Part shown: in pieces, positions 1 through 10,148 of the stretch
Layout of the letters: every line of letters starts with the position of its first letter
Position numbering within the stretch: position 1 is the stretch's first letter
NCBI GenBank assembly: GCA_945878705.1
Contig: CAMCUE010000006.1
Location: 1-14,664, forward strand
Direction of reading: 5' to 3'
Length of the DNA stretch: 14,664 nucleotides
Source: Ferrithrix thermotolerans DSM 19514
GTDB lineage: Bacteria > Actinomycetota > Acidimicrobiia > Acidimicrobiales > Ilumatobacteraceae
Program-made: the position numbers and the translations under genes
The notes under the pieces: generated by a model
Databases searched by the model: none
The model's input: the letters and a program-made list of their open reading frames with translations, nothing else
What the model was told of the DNA's origin: nothing

Positions 1-186
1 GAAATCGGGCCAAATACGCGCTTAATTGACACGGTTGTTGGCTCGGGCTCACACGTTGAATCAACAGTTGCACGAAATTCGACGATCGGTAAAAATGCCC
101 AAGTTGGACCGTTCGCAAACCTTGAACCCGGAAGTTCGGTCGCTGACAACGCAATCACCAGTTCGTTCTATGATGGTCAGCAATGA
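1..186 (+). CDS. glmU: GlmU, 3' end (partial): UDP-N-acetylglucosamine pyrophosphorylase with shortened C-terminus
   Basis: This is the last 61 residues of a protein whose start lies outside the window. The hexapeptide-like pattern ([36 protein letters not shown]) is left-handed beta-helix sequence. It aligns by eye to the start of the acetyltransferase domain of GlmU, which makes UDP-GlcNAc for peptidoglycan in the cytoplasm. The next gene, prs, is the usual actinobacterial neighbour and overlaps it as ATGA (183-186). Oddly, the protein ends about 16 residues after GPFANLEPG. In E. coli GlmU roughly 110 more residues follow, carrying the acetyl-CoA and GlcN-1-P sites. The family's FARLRPG reads FANLEPG here, so the Arg corresponding to E. 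coli Arg333 is Glu. I infer a uridylyltransferase without a working acetyltransferase half. A long-form sugar-phosphate nucleotidylyltransferase is the main alternative. Confidence 0.75.
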   Translation, partial: EIGPNTRLIDTVVGSGSHVESTVARNSTIGKNAQVGPFANLEPGSSVADNAITSSFYDGQQ

Positions 187-1205
187 CTCGGCCGAATGAA
201 GTTAACAAGACGATAGACAAAGTCACTACGAAGCGCATGGCGCTTTATTCGGGACGAACTCACCCGGCGCTGGCCGAAGAAGTTGCTCAACATTTGAATG
301 TGCAACTCGGCGAAGCGAACATCGTCGAGTTTGCCAACGGAGAACTTCGACCACGATTCGGTGAGAGTATTCGCGGTGGAGATGTATTTATTATGCAAAC
401 ACACTGTGGTTTTGATGGACGCAGCATTAACGATTCGATCATGGAGCAACTAATCATGATCGATACCGCATATCGCGCATCAGCAAAACGCGTCACCGCG
501 GTTTGTCCGTTTTATGGATACGCGCGACAAGATCGCAAAGCTGAAGGTCGAGAACCAATTACTGCGCGAATGATTGCCGACATGTTCAAAGCTGCTGGCT
601 CAAAGCGAATGGTCTCAATTGATTTGCACAGCGGACAAATTCAAGGATTTTTTGAAGGACCAGTTGATCACTTGACTGCGATTCCTGTTCTTGAAGAATA
701 CGTTCGAAAAAATGCTAGAGAAGGACTCGTAATTGTTTCGCCCGACGCTGGCCGAGTAAAAGTTGCCGAGCGATTTGCTCAACATCTAACTGATATGAGT
801 GCCGATGTTGCGTTCATAAATAAACGCCGTCCGAAGAACACAACCAATATCGCAGAAGCCAAAGAAGTAATTGGTGATGTTGAGGGCCGACTTTGCATTT
901 TGGCTGACGACATGATCGATACTGGCGGGACAATTTGTAGCGCGGCTGAATTGCTATATACGCGCGGCGCTAAAGAAGTTTGGGCAATGGCGACGCACGG
1001 AGTTTTGTCAGGTCCAGCGATTGACCGATTGAATAAATCACCAATTACTCGCGTAGTGCTGACCAATACGCTGCCACTAGCTCCAGAAAAGAAAATCGCC
1101 AAGATTGAAGTCCTTTCAGTTGCCAAGATCCTCGCAAATGCTCTTTCAGCCGTATTTGAGGACACGAGCGTCAGCGAGCTATTTGGTGGCGAAAACCAAT
1201 CTTGA
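183..1205 (+). CDS. prs: Ribose-phosphate pyrophosphokinase (PRPP synthetase)
   Basis: This enzyme transfers pyrophosphate from ATP to ribose 5-phosphate. The product, PRPP, feeds purine, pyrimidine, NAD, His and Trp synthesis in the cytosol. The 340 residues show class I Prs hallmarks: FANGE near the N-terminus, the ATP-binding stretch ARQDRK (114-119), the catalytic-site His of [11 protein letters not shown] (His149), the flexible-loop region KRRPKN and the PRPP loop DDMIDTGGT (242-250). Family members are usually 310-330 residues; the excess is an N-terminal tail of about 18 residues. A shorter start exists at the ATG at 237 ([10 protein letters not shown]). I prefer the ATG at 183 because it overlaps the glmU stop as ATGA, which suggests translational coupling, and because mycobacterial Prs also has a short tail. 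Co-expression with glmU is expected. Confidence 0.97.
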   Translation: MTRPNEVNKTIDKVTTKRMALYSGRTHPALAEEVAQHLNVQLGEANIVEFANGELRPRFGESIRGGDVFIMQTHCGFDGRSINDSIMEQLIMIDTAYRASAKRVTAVCPFYGYARQDRKAEGREPITARMIADMFKAAGSKRMVSIDLHSGQIQGFFEGPVDHLTAIPVLEEYVRKNAREGLVIVSPDAGRVKVAERFAQHLTDMSADVAFINKRRPKNTTNIAEAKEVIGDVEGRLCILADDMIDTGGTICSAAELLYTRGAKEVWAMATHGVLSGPAIDRLNKSPITRVVLTNTLPLAPEKKIAKIEVLSVAKILANALSAVFEDTSVSELFGGENQS

Positions 1206-1224
1206 TTAGCTAGTAGCCGTTGAG

Positions 1225-1253
1225 TGGCAACAGCGCAGGCTCACCCATAGAAT
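1225..1253 (+). promoter_or_regulatory. Probable sigma-A promoter for the rplY operon
   Basis: A good -10 hexamer, TAGAAT (1248-1253), lies 17 bp downstream of a weak -35-like TGGCAA (1225-1230). Transcription would start near 1260, giving a leader of about 42 nt before rplY. The gap is the longest in the first 10 kb, so a promoter here makes sense. The assignment rests on hexamer match and position only. Confidence 0.45.
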
Positions 1254-1292
1254 AAAAAGCCGTCAATCTATTGGCGCATTCATTCAACTTTC

Positions 1293-1296
1293 GGAG
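1293..1296 (+). promoter_or_regulatory. Ribosome binding site of rplY
   Basis: GGAG sits five bases before the ATG at 1302. It supports that start over any downstream one and is one of the clearer Shine-Dalgarno sites in the window; most internal operon genes lack one. Confidence 0.65.
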
Positions 1297-1301
1297 TTCC
1301 C

Positions 1302-1958
1302 ATGGCTACAACCCTCAAAACAAATATCGGTCGTAAAATCGGCAGCGCTGAATCGCGTCGGCTTGTGGCAACAGATCATATTCCAGCAGTTATCTACGGA
1401 CACGGAATGGTGCCAGTAAAAATAACTGTTGAACGACGCGACTTACGCGTGGCACTTGCCGGACCAGCGGGCGTTAACACAATTCTTGAACTTCAAGTTG
1501 GCGACGCAAAATATCCAGCAATCGTAAAAGAACTTCAGCGCGATCCAGTAAAGCGCGTTGTGCGACACATTGACTTCATGCAGATTTCTCTAACCGAGTT
1601 GATCACGATGGATATTCCGGTTCACCTCACCGGAATCGCTAAAGCAGTTTTGTCTGATGGTGGTCTTGTTGACGCGACTGTGAATACGATCCAAATTCGT
1701 GCAACCGCCGCGAACATTCCAAACGAAATTTTAATTGATGTCACTGCAATGGGGATGCAAGATGTGATTCGTCTTTCAGATATTGCACTGCCAAAAGGTG
1801 TCAGCGCGATCGGTGATCCTGATTTAGTTGTTGTAACTGTTCTCACTACAAAGACCGAAGAAGTCGCAACAGCTGCCGCTGCGCCTGCCGAAGGTGACGC
1901 TGCCGCTACCCCAAATGCGGGCGCTGCTCCAGCGGGCGACGCCAAACCGACAGCCTAA
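1302..1958 (+). CDS. rplY: 50S ribosomal protein L25/Ctc (TL5 family, long form)
   Basis: L25 binds 5S rRNA on the large ribosomal subunit; the long Ctc/TL5 form has an extra beta-rich C-terminal domain. The 218 residues fit the two-domain form. The N-terminal RNA-binding domain (about 1-92) includes IPAVIYGHG and ends with VVRHIDFMQI. The second domain (about 95-185) holds ITMDIPVHLTGIAKAV, the DGGLVD turn and the LSDIALPKGV strand. The last 33 residues are a low-complexity Ala/Pro/Gly tail, common in actinobacterial L25 and probably disordered. It is the first gene of a packed run in which pth follows after nine bases. The rplY-pth pair is widely conserved and links ribosome structure with recycling of stalled peptidyl-tRNA. 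A clear GGAG supports the chosen start. Confidence 0.96.
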   Translation: MATTLKTNIGRKIGSAESRRLVATDHIPAVIYGHGMVPVKITVERRDLRVALAGPAGVNTILELQVGDAKYPAIVKELQRDPVKRVVRHIDFMQISLTELITMDIPVHLTGIAKAVLSDGGLVDATVNTIQIRATAANIPNEILIDVTAMGMQDVIRLSDIALPKGVSAIGDPDLVVVTVLTTKTEEVATAAAAPAEGDAAATPNAGAAPAGDAKPTA

Positions 1959-1967
1959 ATAAAATCA

Positions 1968-2594
1968 ATGGGGCTGTTCGGTCGCACCAAGCGACCTGAG
2001 CAACCTGAGCGTCGTGGCACGCCATTTGATGCACTTGTAATTGGATTAGGTAACCCTGGTTCAAAATATTCGCGAACGCGACACAATGTTGGTTTTGAGG
2101 CGATTGAACTTCTCGCATCGCGACTCGGCGTAAGTTTGAAAGCGAGCCGCGATCGAGCATTGACTGCCGAAATCAACGCGTCCAGCAAACATTTTTTATT
2201 GGCAACGCCAACTACATATATGAATGAATCGGGAAATGCAGTCGGTCCGCTAGCTCGACGCTTCGCGGTCACTGATCCACTGAAAATTATTATCGTGCAT
2301 GACGAACTTGATCTTGAACCTGGCGTCGTAAAAATAAAATCTGGTGGTGGACTTGCGGGACATAACGGCTTGCAATCTGTGAAACAACATTTGAAGACAC
2401 AAGATTTTATTCGTGTGCGAATCGGAGTCGGCAAGCCTGCTTCAAAAGAAGCCGGTGCTGATCATGTGCTCTCAAAAATTCCGGCACGCGAGCGAGAGTT
2501 GCTTGACATCTCAGTACAAATCGCCGCCGACGCCGTGCAGTTGATTATCGCTGAAGGTCTTGATGCCGCGATGCGCAACATCAATGCCCGTTAG
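1968..2594 (+). CDS. pth: Peptidyl-tRNA hydrolase
   Basis: Pth cleaves the ester bond of peptidyl-tRNAs released from stalled ribosomes, freeing tRNA and peptide in the cytosol. Expected active-site elements are present: GLGNPG with Asn29, SRTRHNVG with the catalytic His39, the HDELDLEPG block with Asp112, and GGGLAGHNGL. The body matches the usual length of about 190 residues. It is preceded by a polar, basic extension of about 20 residues (MGLFGRTKRPEQPERRG) that E. coli Pth lacks. No ATG, GTG or TTG codon lies closer to the conserved core, so the extension looks real. The gene begins nine bases after rplY and mfd starts 11 bases beyond it, so it should be co-transcribed. Confidence 0.97.
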   Translation: MGLFGRTKRPEQPERRGTPFDALVIGLGNPGSKYSRTRHNVGFEAIELLASRLGVSLKASRDRALTAEINASSKHFLLATPTTYMNESGNAVGPLARRFAVTDPLKIIIVHDELDLEPGVVKIKSGGGLAGHNGLQSVKQHLKTQDFIRVRIGVGKPASKEAGADHVLSKIPARERELLDISVQIAADAVQLIIAEGLDAAMRNINAR

Positions 2595-2605
2595 GCCGAC
2601 TCGCA

Positions 2606-5600
2606 ATGACAGTTTTAGGCGAACTTGCGTCAACCCTTAGCTTTGACCCCGCACTAAGTGCTGCGCTTGGTGCCAAGAGTGCTTCAATAGTTTGTGCTGA
2701 TCACACTTGGCCGTTATTACTTGCAGGTCTAATTCAACGCACCGAAAACGAAATTGTAATTGTTGCCGCACCAACTGGATTAATGGCCGGGCAACTACGC
2801 GATGACCTTTGTCAATTTCTGCCAGAACGAGATGTTGCATTGTTTTCGGCTTGGGAGACTTTGCCGTTTGAACGAGTCAGTCCAAATGTCGAAACGATGG
2901 GCAAACGACTTGAAGTTTTGTGGCGAATTAAAAATGATCCACCGAAAATAATTGTCACCGGTGTGCGAGCACTCCTTCAACATCTCAGCAACACCGTCGT
3001 TGAACCGATAGTTGTAAAGCAAAAAATGCAAGTTGAAATGGATGAATTAATTTCGACACTCGCACGCTTCGGGTACCGTCGCGAGGAACTCGTTGAACAC
3101 CGTGGCGAATTTGCGCGGCGCGGTTCAATCATCGATGTATTTCCATCTACGGCCGATACACCAATTCGCATCGATTTGTGGGGAGATGAAGTTGATCGAC
3201 TGACCGCGTTTAACGTCAACGATCAACGCAGCACCGACGACCTGACTAGTGTGCAGATTTTTCCCGCACGCGAATTAATTATCAACCAAGATGTTGCGGC
3301 TCGTGCGCAAGACTTAATCGCAAAAGAACCTTGGGGTCAAGAAAATTGGGAGCGGATTGCCCAGGGCGCGACCTTTGATGGCATGGAGTCTTGGTTGCCG
3401 TGGGTTGCGACCGACAGCGAAGTTCTAACTGATTTATGCGCCGAGTCAGCTTCGATTCATATTGTTTTGATCGAGCCGCGACGAATGCGCGACCGCGCGC
3501 GCGACCTAATCGCCGAGGAGGACGACCTAGCTCGGGCGTTGGCGTCAACTTGGTCACGCGATCCAGATCAGAAATATCCGAGACTTCACTCAGAGATTGA
3601 ATCATTTTTAAAAAACACCAAAGCCGAGTCGATAATTTCGCTTAGTCCCGTTGCTGATTCGCCTGGGGCAACGAGCATTGAAACATCAACTTGGGGACAA
3701 GCCACCGGCGACACAGAAGCGCTCGCCAATCGAATTTTGCGCTTTGTGACAAAGAAATTTCGGGTCGTGATTGCTGCCGACACGCAAAGTTCTGCGCAAA
3801 GATTTTTTGAAGTACTGACACTTGAAGGCATCACTGTGCGATCGCTTGACCAAAATTTAAGCGCAATTTCAGAACCTGGCGTTTCAATTGTTGTCGCACC
3901 ACTGCATAACGGGTGCATTATTAATGCACATGATCTTGCATTGATCACAGAGAGCGATCTGACTGGTCGCCGTCGCACACATCGCCACACCAAACCAGTC
4001 AAGCGCAGTTCTTCAAGTATCTTCGAAGATCTAAAGCCTGGCGACTATGTGGTGCATCATGTGCACGGCGTTGGCAAATATCTTGGAATGTCGAAGCAGT
4101 CGATGGGTGGCGTTGAACGCGACTACATGCAGTTGCAATACAACAACGGCAATTTATATGTTCCGACCGATCACATTGATGCGATCCGTCAATACATCGG
4201 TGGAGAAACTCCAACGCTTAACCGCATGGGTGGATCTGATTTCGCTCGAGCCAAGGCACGAGTGCGAAGTGCCGTTCGCGAAATTGCCCAAGAACTCGTT
4301 GTTTTGTATCAGCGTCGTGTAACCGCTGCCGGTCATGCTTTTGCCAGCGATACTGCATGGCAACACGAAATGGAAGCGGCATTTCAATTTGTTGAAACGC
4401 CAGACCAACGAATCGCGATCATTGATACCAAAGCCGACATGGAGCGTGAAGTGCCGATGGATCGGCTCGTGTGTGGTGATGTTGGTTTTGGAAAAACAGA
4501 AGTTGCGGTGCGTGCTGCATTTAAATGCATTCAAGACGGAAAGCAAGTTGCGGTTCTCGTGCCGACGACTTTGCTCGCAACCCAACACGGCACAACATTC
4601 AGCACGCGGTTTGCTGGATACCCAATTCGTGTTGAAGTGCTCTCGAGATTTTTGACAGCAACTCAAGCCAAACAAGTCTTGAAAGGTCTTGAATCAGGAG
4701 TTGTTGATTGCGTGATTGGCACACACAGATTGCTTCAAGATGGTGTGAAGTTTAAAGATCTCGGCCTTTTAGTTGTTGACGAAGAGCAACGGTTCGGTGT
4801 GCAACACAAAGAACAAATGAAACAGTTGAAGACGAATGTTGATGTTTTGACACTGACTGCGACGCCGATTCCACGGACACTTGAAATGAGTTTGGTAGGC
4901 ATTCGAGATTTATCTTTACTGAATACTCCCCCTGCAGATCGGCAACCAATTCTAACTTTTGTTGGCGAAGAAGATGATCGAGTTGCGACAGAAGCAATTC
5001 GTCGCGAACTGTTGCGTGATGGACAAGTATTTTGGGTGCATAACAGAGTTCGCACAATTGAAGACCGAGCTCGCGAGTTGCGCGAGTTGGTACCAGAAGC
5101 GCGAATCATTGTGGCGCACGGCCAGATGGACGAAGCAAGACTTGAACGAGCCGTACAAGACTTCTGGGAAGGAAAATATGACGTGCTGGTGTGCACGACA
5201 ATTATTGAAAGTGGAATCGACATGCCGACTGTCAATACGCTCGTCGTCGAACGCGCCGACCTATTGGGTCTTGGGCAATTGCACCAACTTCGTGGCCGCG
5301 TCGGTCGCAGCGGACAACGCGCCTACGCATATTTATTTCATCCCCGAGATCGCGCACTATCCGAAGCTGCATACGAGAGGCTTCGCACAATCGGTGAAGC
5401 GACCGAACTTGGAAGCGGATTCAAAATCGCGATGCGCGATCTTGAAATCCGTGGCGCTGGAAACCTTCTGGGAGAAGCTCAAAGTGGACACATCGCAGCA
5501 GTCGGATATGACCTCTATTGCCAACTCGTGACTGAAGCCGTCGCCGAAATGAAGGGCGAAGAACCGAAGATCCCAGTTGAGTTGAAAATTGATGTTCCAA

Positions 5601-6013
5601 TCACGGCGTTTTTGCCGAACGACTATGTCGCAAAAGAAGAGTTGCGACTTGATGCCTATCGCCGACTCGTTGCAGTCAGAACGCACGCCGATGTTCAAGA
5701 CATCAGAGCGGAATGGCAGGATCGCTTTGGAGAACTGCCCCCGCCCGCCGAGTCGTTGTTGATGGTCGGCGCCCTTCGTGCCGAGTGCCATCGAATCGGT
5801 TTGCGTGAAATTATCGTTTCAGATAATCGAGCCAAACTCTCGCCGATAACTCTTAAGGCAAGCGAGTCAATGCGCCTTGTGCGATTGTCGCCATCGGCAA
5901 CATATCGCGAGCAATCCAATGATCTGAGTATTGCGATTCCGCGCGGTCAAGAGCCCGCAACATATCTAGTCGGCTTTATGCAAGAACTTGTCGAAGAAGT
6001 GGCACTAGTGTAA
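2606..6013 (+). CDS. mfd: Transcription-repair coupling factor Mfd
   Basis: Mfd is an ATP-driven translocase. It pushes RNA polymerase off DNA lesions and recruits UvrA for nucleotide excision repair. The 1135 residues match the family (about 1150 in E. coli). Order: UvrB-like N-terminal module (about 1-380, with the SAWETLPFE block), RNA-polymerase-interacting CarD-like domain (about 473-545, starting FEDLKPGDYVVHHVHGVGKY), and the RecG-like motor with Walker A GDVGFGKT (624-631), DEEQ box (725-728), TATPIPRT, and motif VI QLRGRVGR (894-901). A TRCF C-terminal domain follows (about 990-1110). All motor motifs are intact. The start is the first ATG after pth, with no strong Shine-Dalgarno sequence. 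It lies in an operon of translation and nucleotide-hygiene genes, as in other actinobacteria. Confidence 0.98.
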   Translation: MTVLGELASTLSFDPALSAALGAKSASIVCADHTWPLLLAGLIQRTENEIVIVAAPTGLMAGQLRDDLCQFLPERDVALFSAWETLPFERVSPNVETMGKRLEVLWRIKNDPPKIIVTGVRALLQHLSNTVVEPIVVKQKMQVEMDELISTLARFGYRREELVEHRGEFARRGSIIDVFPSTADTPIRIDLWGDEVDRLTAFNVNDQRSTDDLTSVQIFPARELIINQDVAARAQDLIAKEPWGQENWERIAQGATFDGMESWLPWVATDSEVLTDLCAESASIHIVLIEPRRMRDRARDLIAEEDDLARALASTWSRDPDQKYPRLHSEIESFLKNTKAESIISLSPVADSPGATSIETSTWGQATGDTEALANRILRFVTKKFRVVIAADTQSSAQRFFEVLTLEGITVRSLDQNLSAISEPGVSIVVAPLHNGCIINAHDLALITESDLTGRRRTHRHTKPVKRSSSSIFEDLKPGDYVVHHVHGVGKYLGMSKQSMGGVERDYMQLQYNNGNLYVPTDHIDAIRQYIGGETPTLNRMGGSDFARAKARVRSAVREIAQELVVLYQRRVTAAGHAFASDTAWQHEMEAAFQFVETPDQRIAIIDTKADMEREVPMDRLVCGDVGFGKTEVAVRAAFKCIQDGKQVAVLVPTTLLATQHGTTFSTRFAGYPIRVEVLSRFLTATQAKQVLKGLESGVVDCVIGTHRLLQDGVKFKDLGLLVVDEEQRFGVQHKEQMKQLKTNVDVLTLTATPIPRTLEMSLVGIRDLSLLNTPPADRQPILTFVGEEDDRVATEAIRRELLRDGQVFWVHNRVRTIEDRARELRELVPEARIIVAHGQMDEARLERAVQDFWEGKYDVLVCTTIIESGIDMPTVNTLVVERADLLGLGQLHQLRGRVGRSGQRAYAYLFHPRDRALSEAAYERLRTIGEATELGSGFKIAMRDLEIRGAGNLLGEAQSGHIAAVGYDLYCQLVTEAVAEMKGEEPKIPVELKIDVPITAFLPNDYVAKEELRLDAYRRLVAVRTHADVQDIRAEWQDRFGELPPPAESLLMVGALRAECHRIGLREIIVSDNRAKLSPITLKASESMRLVRLSPSATYREQSNDLSIAIPRGQEPATYLVGFMQELVEEVALV

Positions 6014-6018
6014 GTGCG

Positions 6019-6933
6019 ATGAAAAATAACAAAACAAATACTTTCCGTCTCGTAACGACTACTTTTGTGACTCTTGCAGTTGTTGTCGCGAGTTGTGGTT
6101 CAACTTCAAACTCTGCCGCCGAAATGGGTGGCACAAAAATTTCACGAGACGAACTTGAACTGACAATTACCGAACTTAGCGACGCCGGACAAACACCAGT
6201 AGTTGACGGTGAGATCCCAGGCGATACCGCGCGAAGTGTTCTTACGGCTTTGCTTCAAGGTGCTGCCGCAGATGTGATCCTCAAGACATATGGACAAGAG
6301 ATAACCAAAGCCGACCGTGACGAAATCGCTGTGTCGGTCAGCCAAAATACAGACACGACTGAATTCACAGAACACCTAAAGAATTTGATTATTGAACTTA
6401 ACGCTGGAGGACTCGCTCTGGGCCGAGTTTCTGCACCGGACGCCGAAACAGCAGCAAAGATGTACGACAAAGCACCGGCATCACTCGGCGTGATGTGTGT
6501 TCGACATTTAGTCGTCAAAGAAGAGGCCAAAGCCAAAGAAGCGCTTGCGAAAGTCTTGGGGGGTGCTGACTTCGCCGAAGTTGCCGGAGAATATTCAATT
6601 GAGCCAAATGCAAAAGAGTCTGGTGGTGCTCTGTCTGGCGAAAAAAATGCATGCATGCTACTAAGCGAATATCAAAATAGTTTTGATCCGGATTTTACGG
6701 CTGGTGCATTACTCGCTAAGCCTGGCGTTGCAACTGGCCCAGTTAAATCGAGTTTCGGATATCACATTATTTTGATTCGACCATTTGTTGAAGTAGCAAC
6801 AGACATCTCGGCATTACTTGAAGCAAATGCTGGAGTACTTCTTTTAAATGGATACCTTGCGACTACAAAGATAAAAGTCGACTCTGCCTACGGCCGCTGG
6901 AACCCTGCCAGTGGCACCATCATCGCAAACTAA
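6019..6933 (+). CDS. SurA/PpiC-like peptidyl-prolyl isomerase, predicted lipoprotein
   Basis: This is probably a membrane-anchored foldase acting outside the cytoplasmic membrane. The N-terminus has basic residues, a hydrophobic stretch (about 11-25) and a lipobox-like VAS-Cys, predicting lipidation at Cys26. A SurA-N-like helical region follows (about 35-135). Then comes a parvulin (PpiC) domain, about 160-256, with VRHLVV, FAEVAGEYS, ESGGALSG and SSFGYHIILI. The 304 residues suit a single-parvulin chaperone. Two Cys residues in the parvulin domain (160 and 212) could form a disulfide outside the cell; this is inference. It starts five bases after mfd and precedes the mazG homologue by 12 bases. 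A SurA-domain protein at this locus is also seen in other actinobacteria. Its clients cannot be told from sequence. Confidence 0.88.
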   Translation: MKNNKTNTFRLVTTTFVTLAVVVASCGSTSNSAAEMGGTKISRDELELTITELSDAGQTPVVDGEIPGDTARSVLTALLQGAAADVILKTYGQEITKADRDEIAVSVSQNTDTTEFTEHLKNLIIELNAGGLALGRVSAPDAETAAKMYDKAPASLGVMCVRHLVVKEEAKAKEALAKVLGGADFAEVAGEYSIEPNAKESGGALSGEKNACMLLSEYQNSFDPDFTAGALLAKPGVATGPVKSSFGYHIILIRPFVEVATDISALLEANAGVLLLNGYLATTKIKVDSAYGRWNPASGTIIAN

Positions 6934-6945
6934 GTTGACAAGCGC

Positions 6946-9671
<2,726 letters not shown>

Positions 9672-9697
9672 AGCATCCTGCCAGCCACAATAGATAG

Positions 9698-10108
9698 GTG
9701 GATGAATCAAGGCGGTGGACTCGAAGGGTTTTTGCCCCATTCGCCATAATCTGCATTGGCTCGCTGTGTATAGCGCTTTTTGTATTGCCACTGCGTACAT
9801 GGAACAGACAACGCACCGTAATCGCGCAACGAACTGAGCAACTTAGCGCGTACGAAGACATCAACGCTTCGTTGCAAGAAGAAGTCGACACTCTCAAGAC
9901 ACCCCAAGGTGCCCAAGAAGCAGTTCGCTCGCAGTTGGGTTACCTTGCGCCGAGCGAAAAGCGGGTTCCGCTTCTAAAATCGCCTTCAGCGTCGGGCGAT
10001 CTGCCAGACCGTTGGCCATATTCGATCGTCACAAATATTTTAAAGATTAAATTAGAAACTTCTACCGCCGACCCAACATCTGGAATATTAAGCAAACTTC
10101 AGCCGTAA
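9698..10108 (+). CDS. FtsB/DivIC-family septum formation protein
   Basis: Small bitopic divisome proteins of this family bridge FtsQ/DivIB and FtsL at the division site. The 136 residues have the expected build: a basic cytoplasmic N-terminus (MDESRRWTRR), one membrane helix (about 11-32), a coiled coil (about 36-66), and the typical post-coil block RSQLGYLAPSEKRVPLL, resembling the ARxxLGxVxPGE region of FtsB. The start is a GTG at 9698 with a stop codon in frame directly upstream; a nearby ATG at 9702 is in another frame and opens only a short peptide. No good Shine-Dalgarno sequence is visible. Placement right after eno is the standard actinobacterial arrangement and strengthens the call. 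Confidence 0.88.
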   Translation: MDESRRWTRRVFAPFAIICIGSLCIALFVLPLRTWNRQRTVIAQRTEQLSAYEDINASLQEEVDTLKTPQGAQEAVRSQLGYLAPSEKRVPLLKSPSASGDLPDRWPYSIVTNILKIKLETSTADPTSGILSKLQP

Positions 10109-10126
10109 TATAAGGCGAGATATAAA
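10098..10126 (+). promoter_or_regulatory. Possible promoter of the CoxL-like gene
   Basis: TATAAA (10121-10126) lies 17 bp after a poor -35-like TTCAGC (10098-10103), which overlaps the ftsB end. Transcription would start near 10133, giving a short leader. The change of gene content here makes a separate promoter likely, but the sequence support is modest. Confidence 0.35.
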
Positions 10127-10137
10127 ACTAATTGTCT

Positions 10138-10143
10138 AGGGAG
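10138..10143 (+). promoter_or_regulatory. Ribosome binding site of the CoxL-like gene
   Basis: AGGGAG, five bases before the GTG at 10149, is a strong Shine-Dalgarno sequence. It decides the GTG start of the molybdenum hydroxylase subunit. Confidence 0.75.
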
Positions 10144-10148
10144 TAATT

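Noticed and set aside
1219..1231. GTTG-AGTGG-CAAC hairpin after prs as a terminator
   Set aside because: The stem has only four pairs and no T-run follows. It overlaps the proposed -35 region.
4154..4675. Reverse-strand open frame of about 170 codons opposite mfd
   Set aside because: It lies entirely within the motor region of mfd, has no ribosome binding site and resembles no known family; it is a shadow of the coding strand.
6648..6657. Palindromic ATGCATGCAT as a protein-binding site
   Set aside because: It lies inside the foldase coding region and encodes an ordinary NACM stretch; a simple alternating sequence of this length occurs by chance.
6935..6940. Perfect TTGACA between the lipoprotein gene and mazG, suggesting a -35 box
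   Set aside because: The position 17 bp downstream reads ATCACA, not a -10 element, and the gap is only 12 bp, so this looks like chance.
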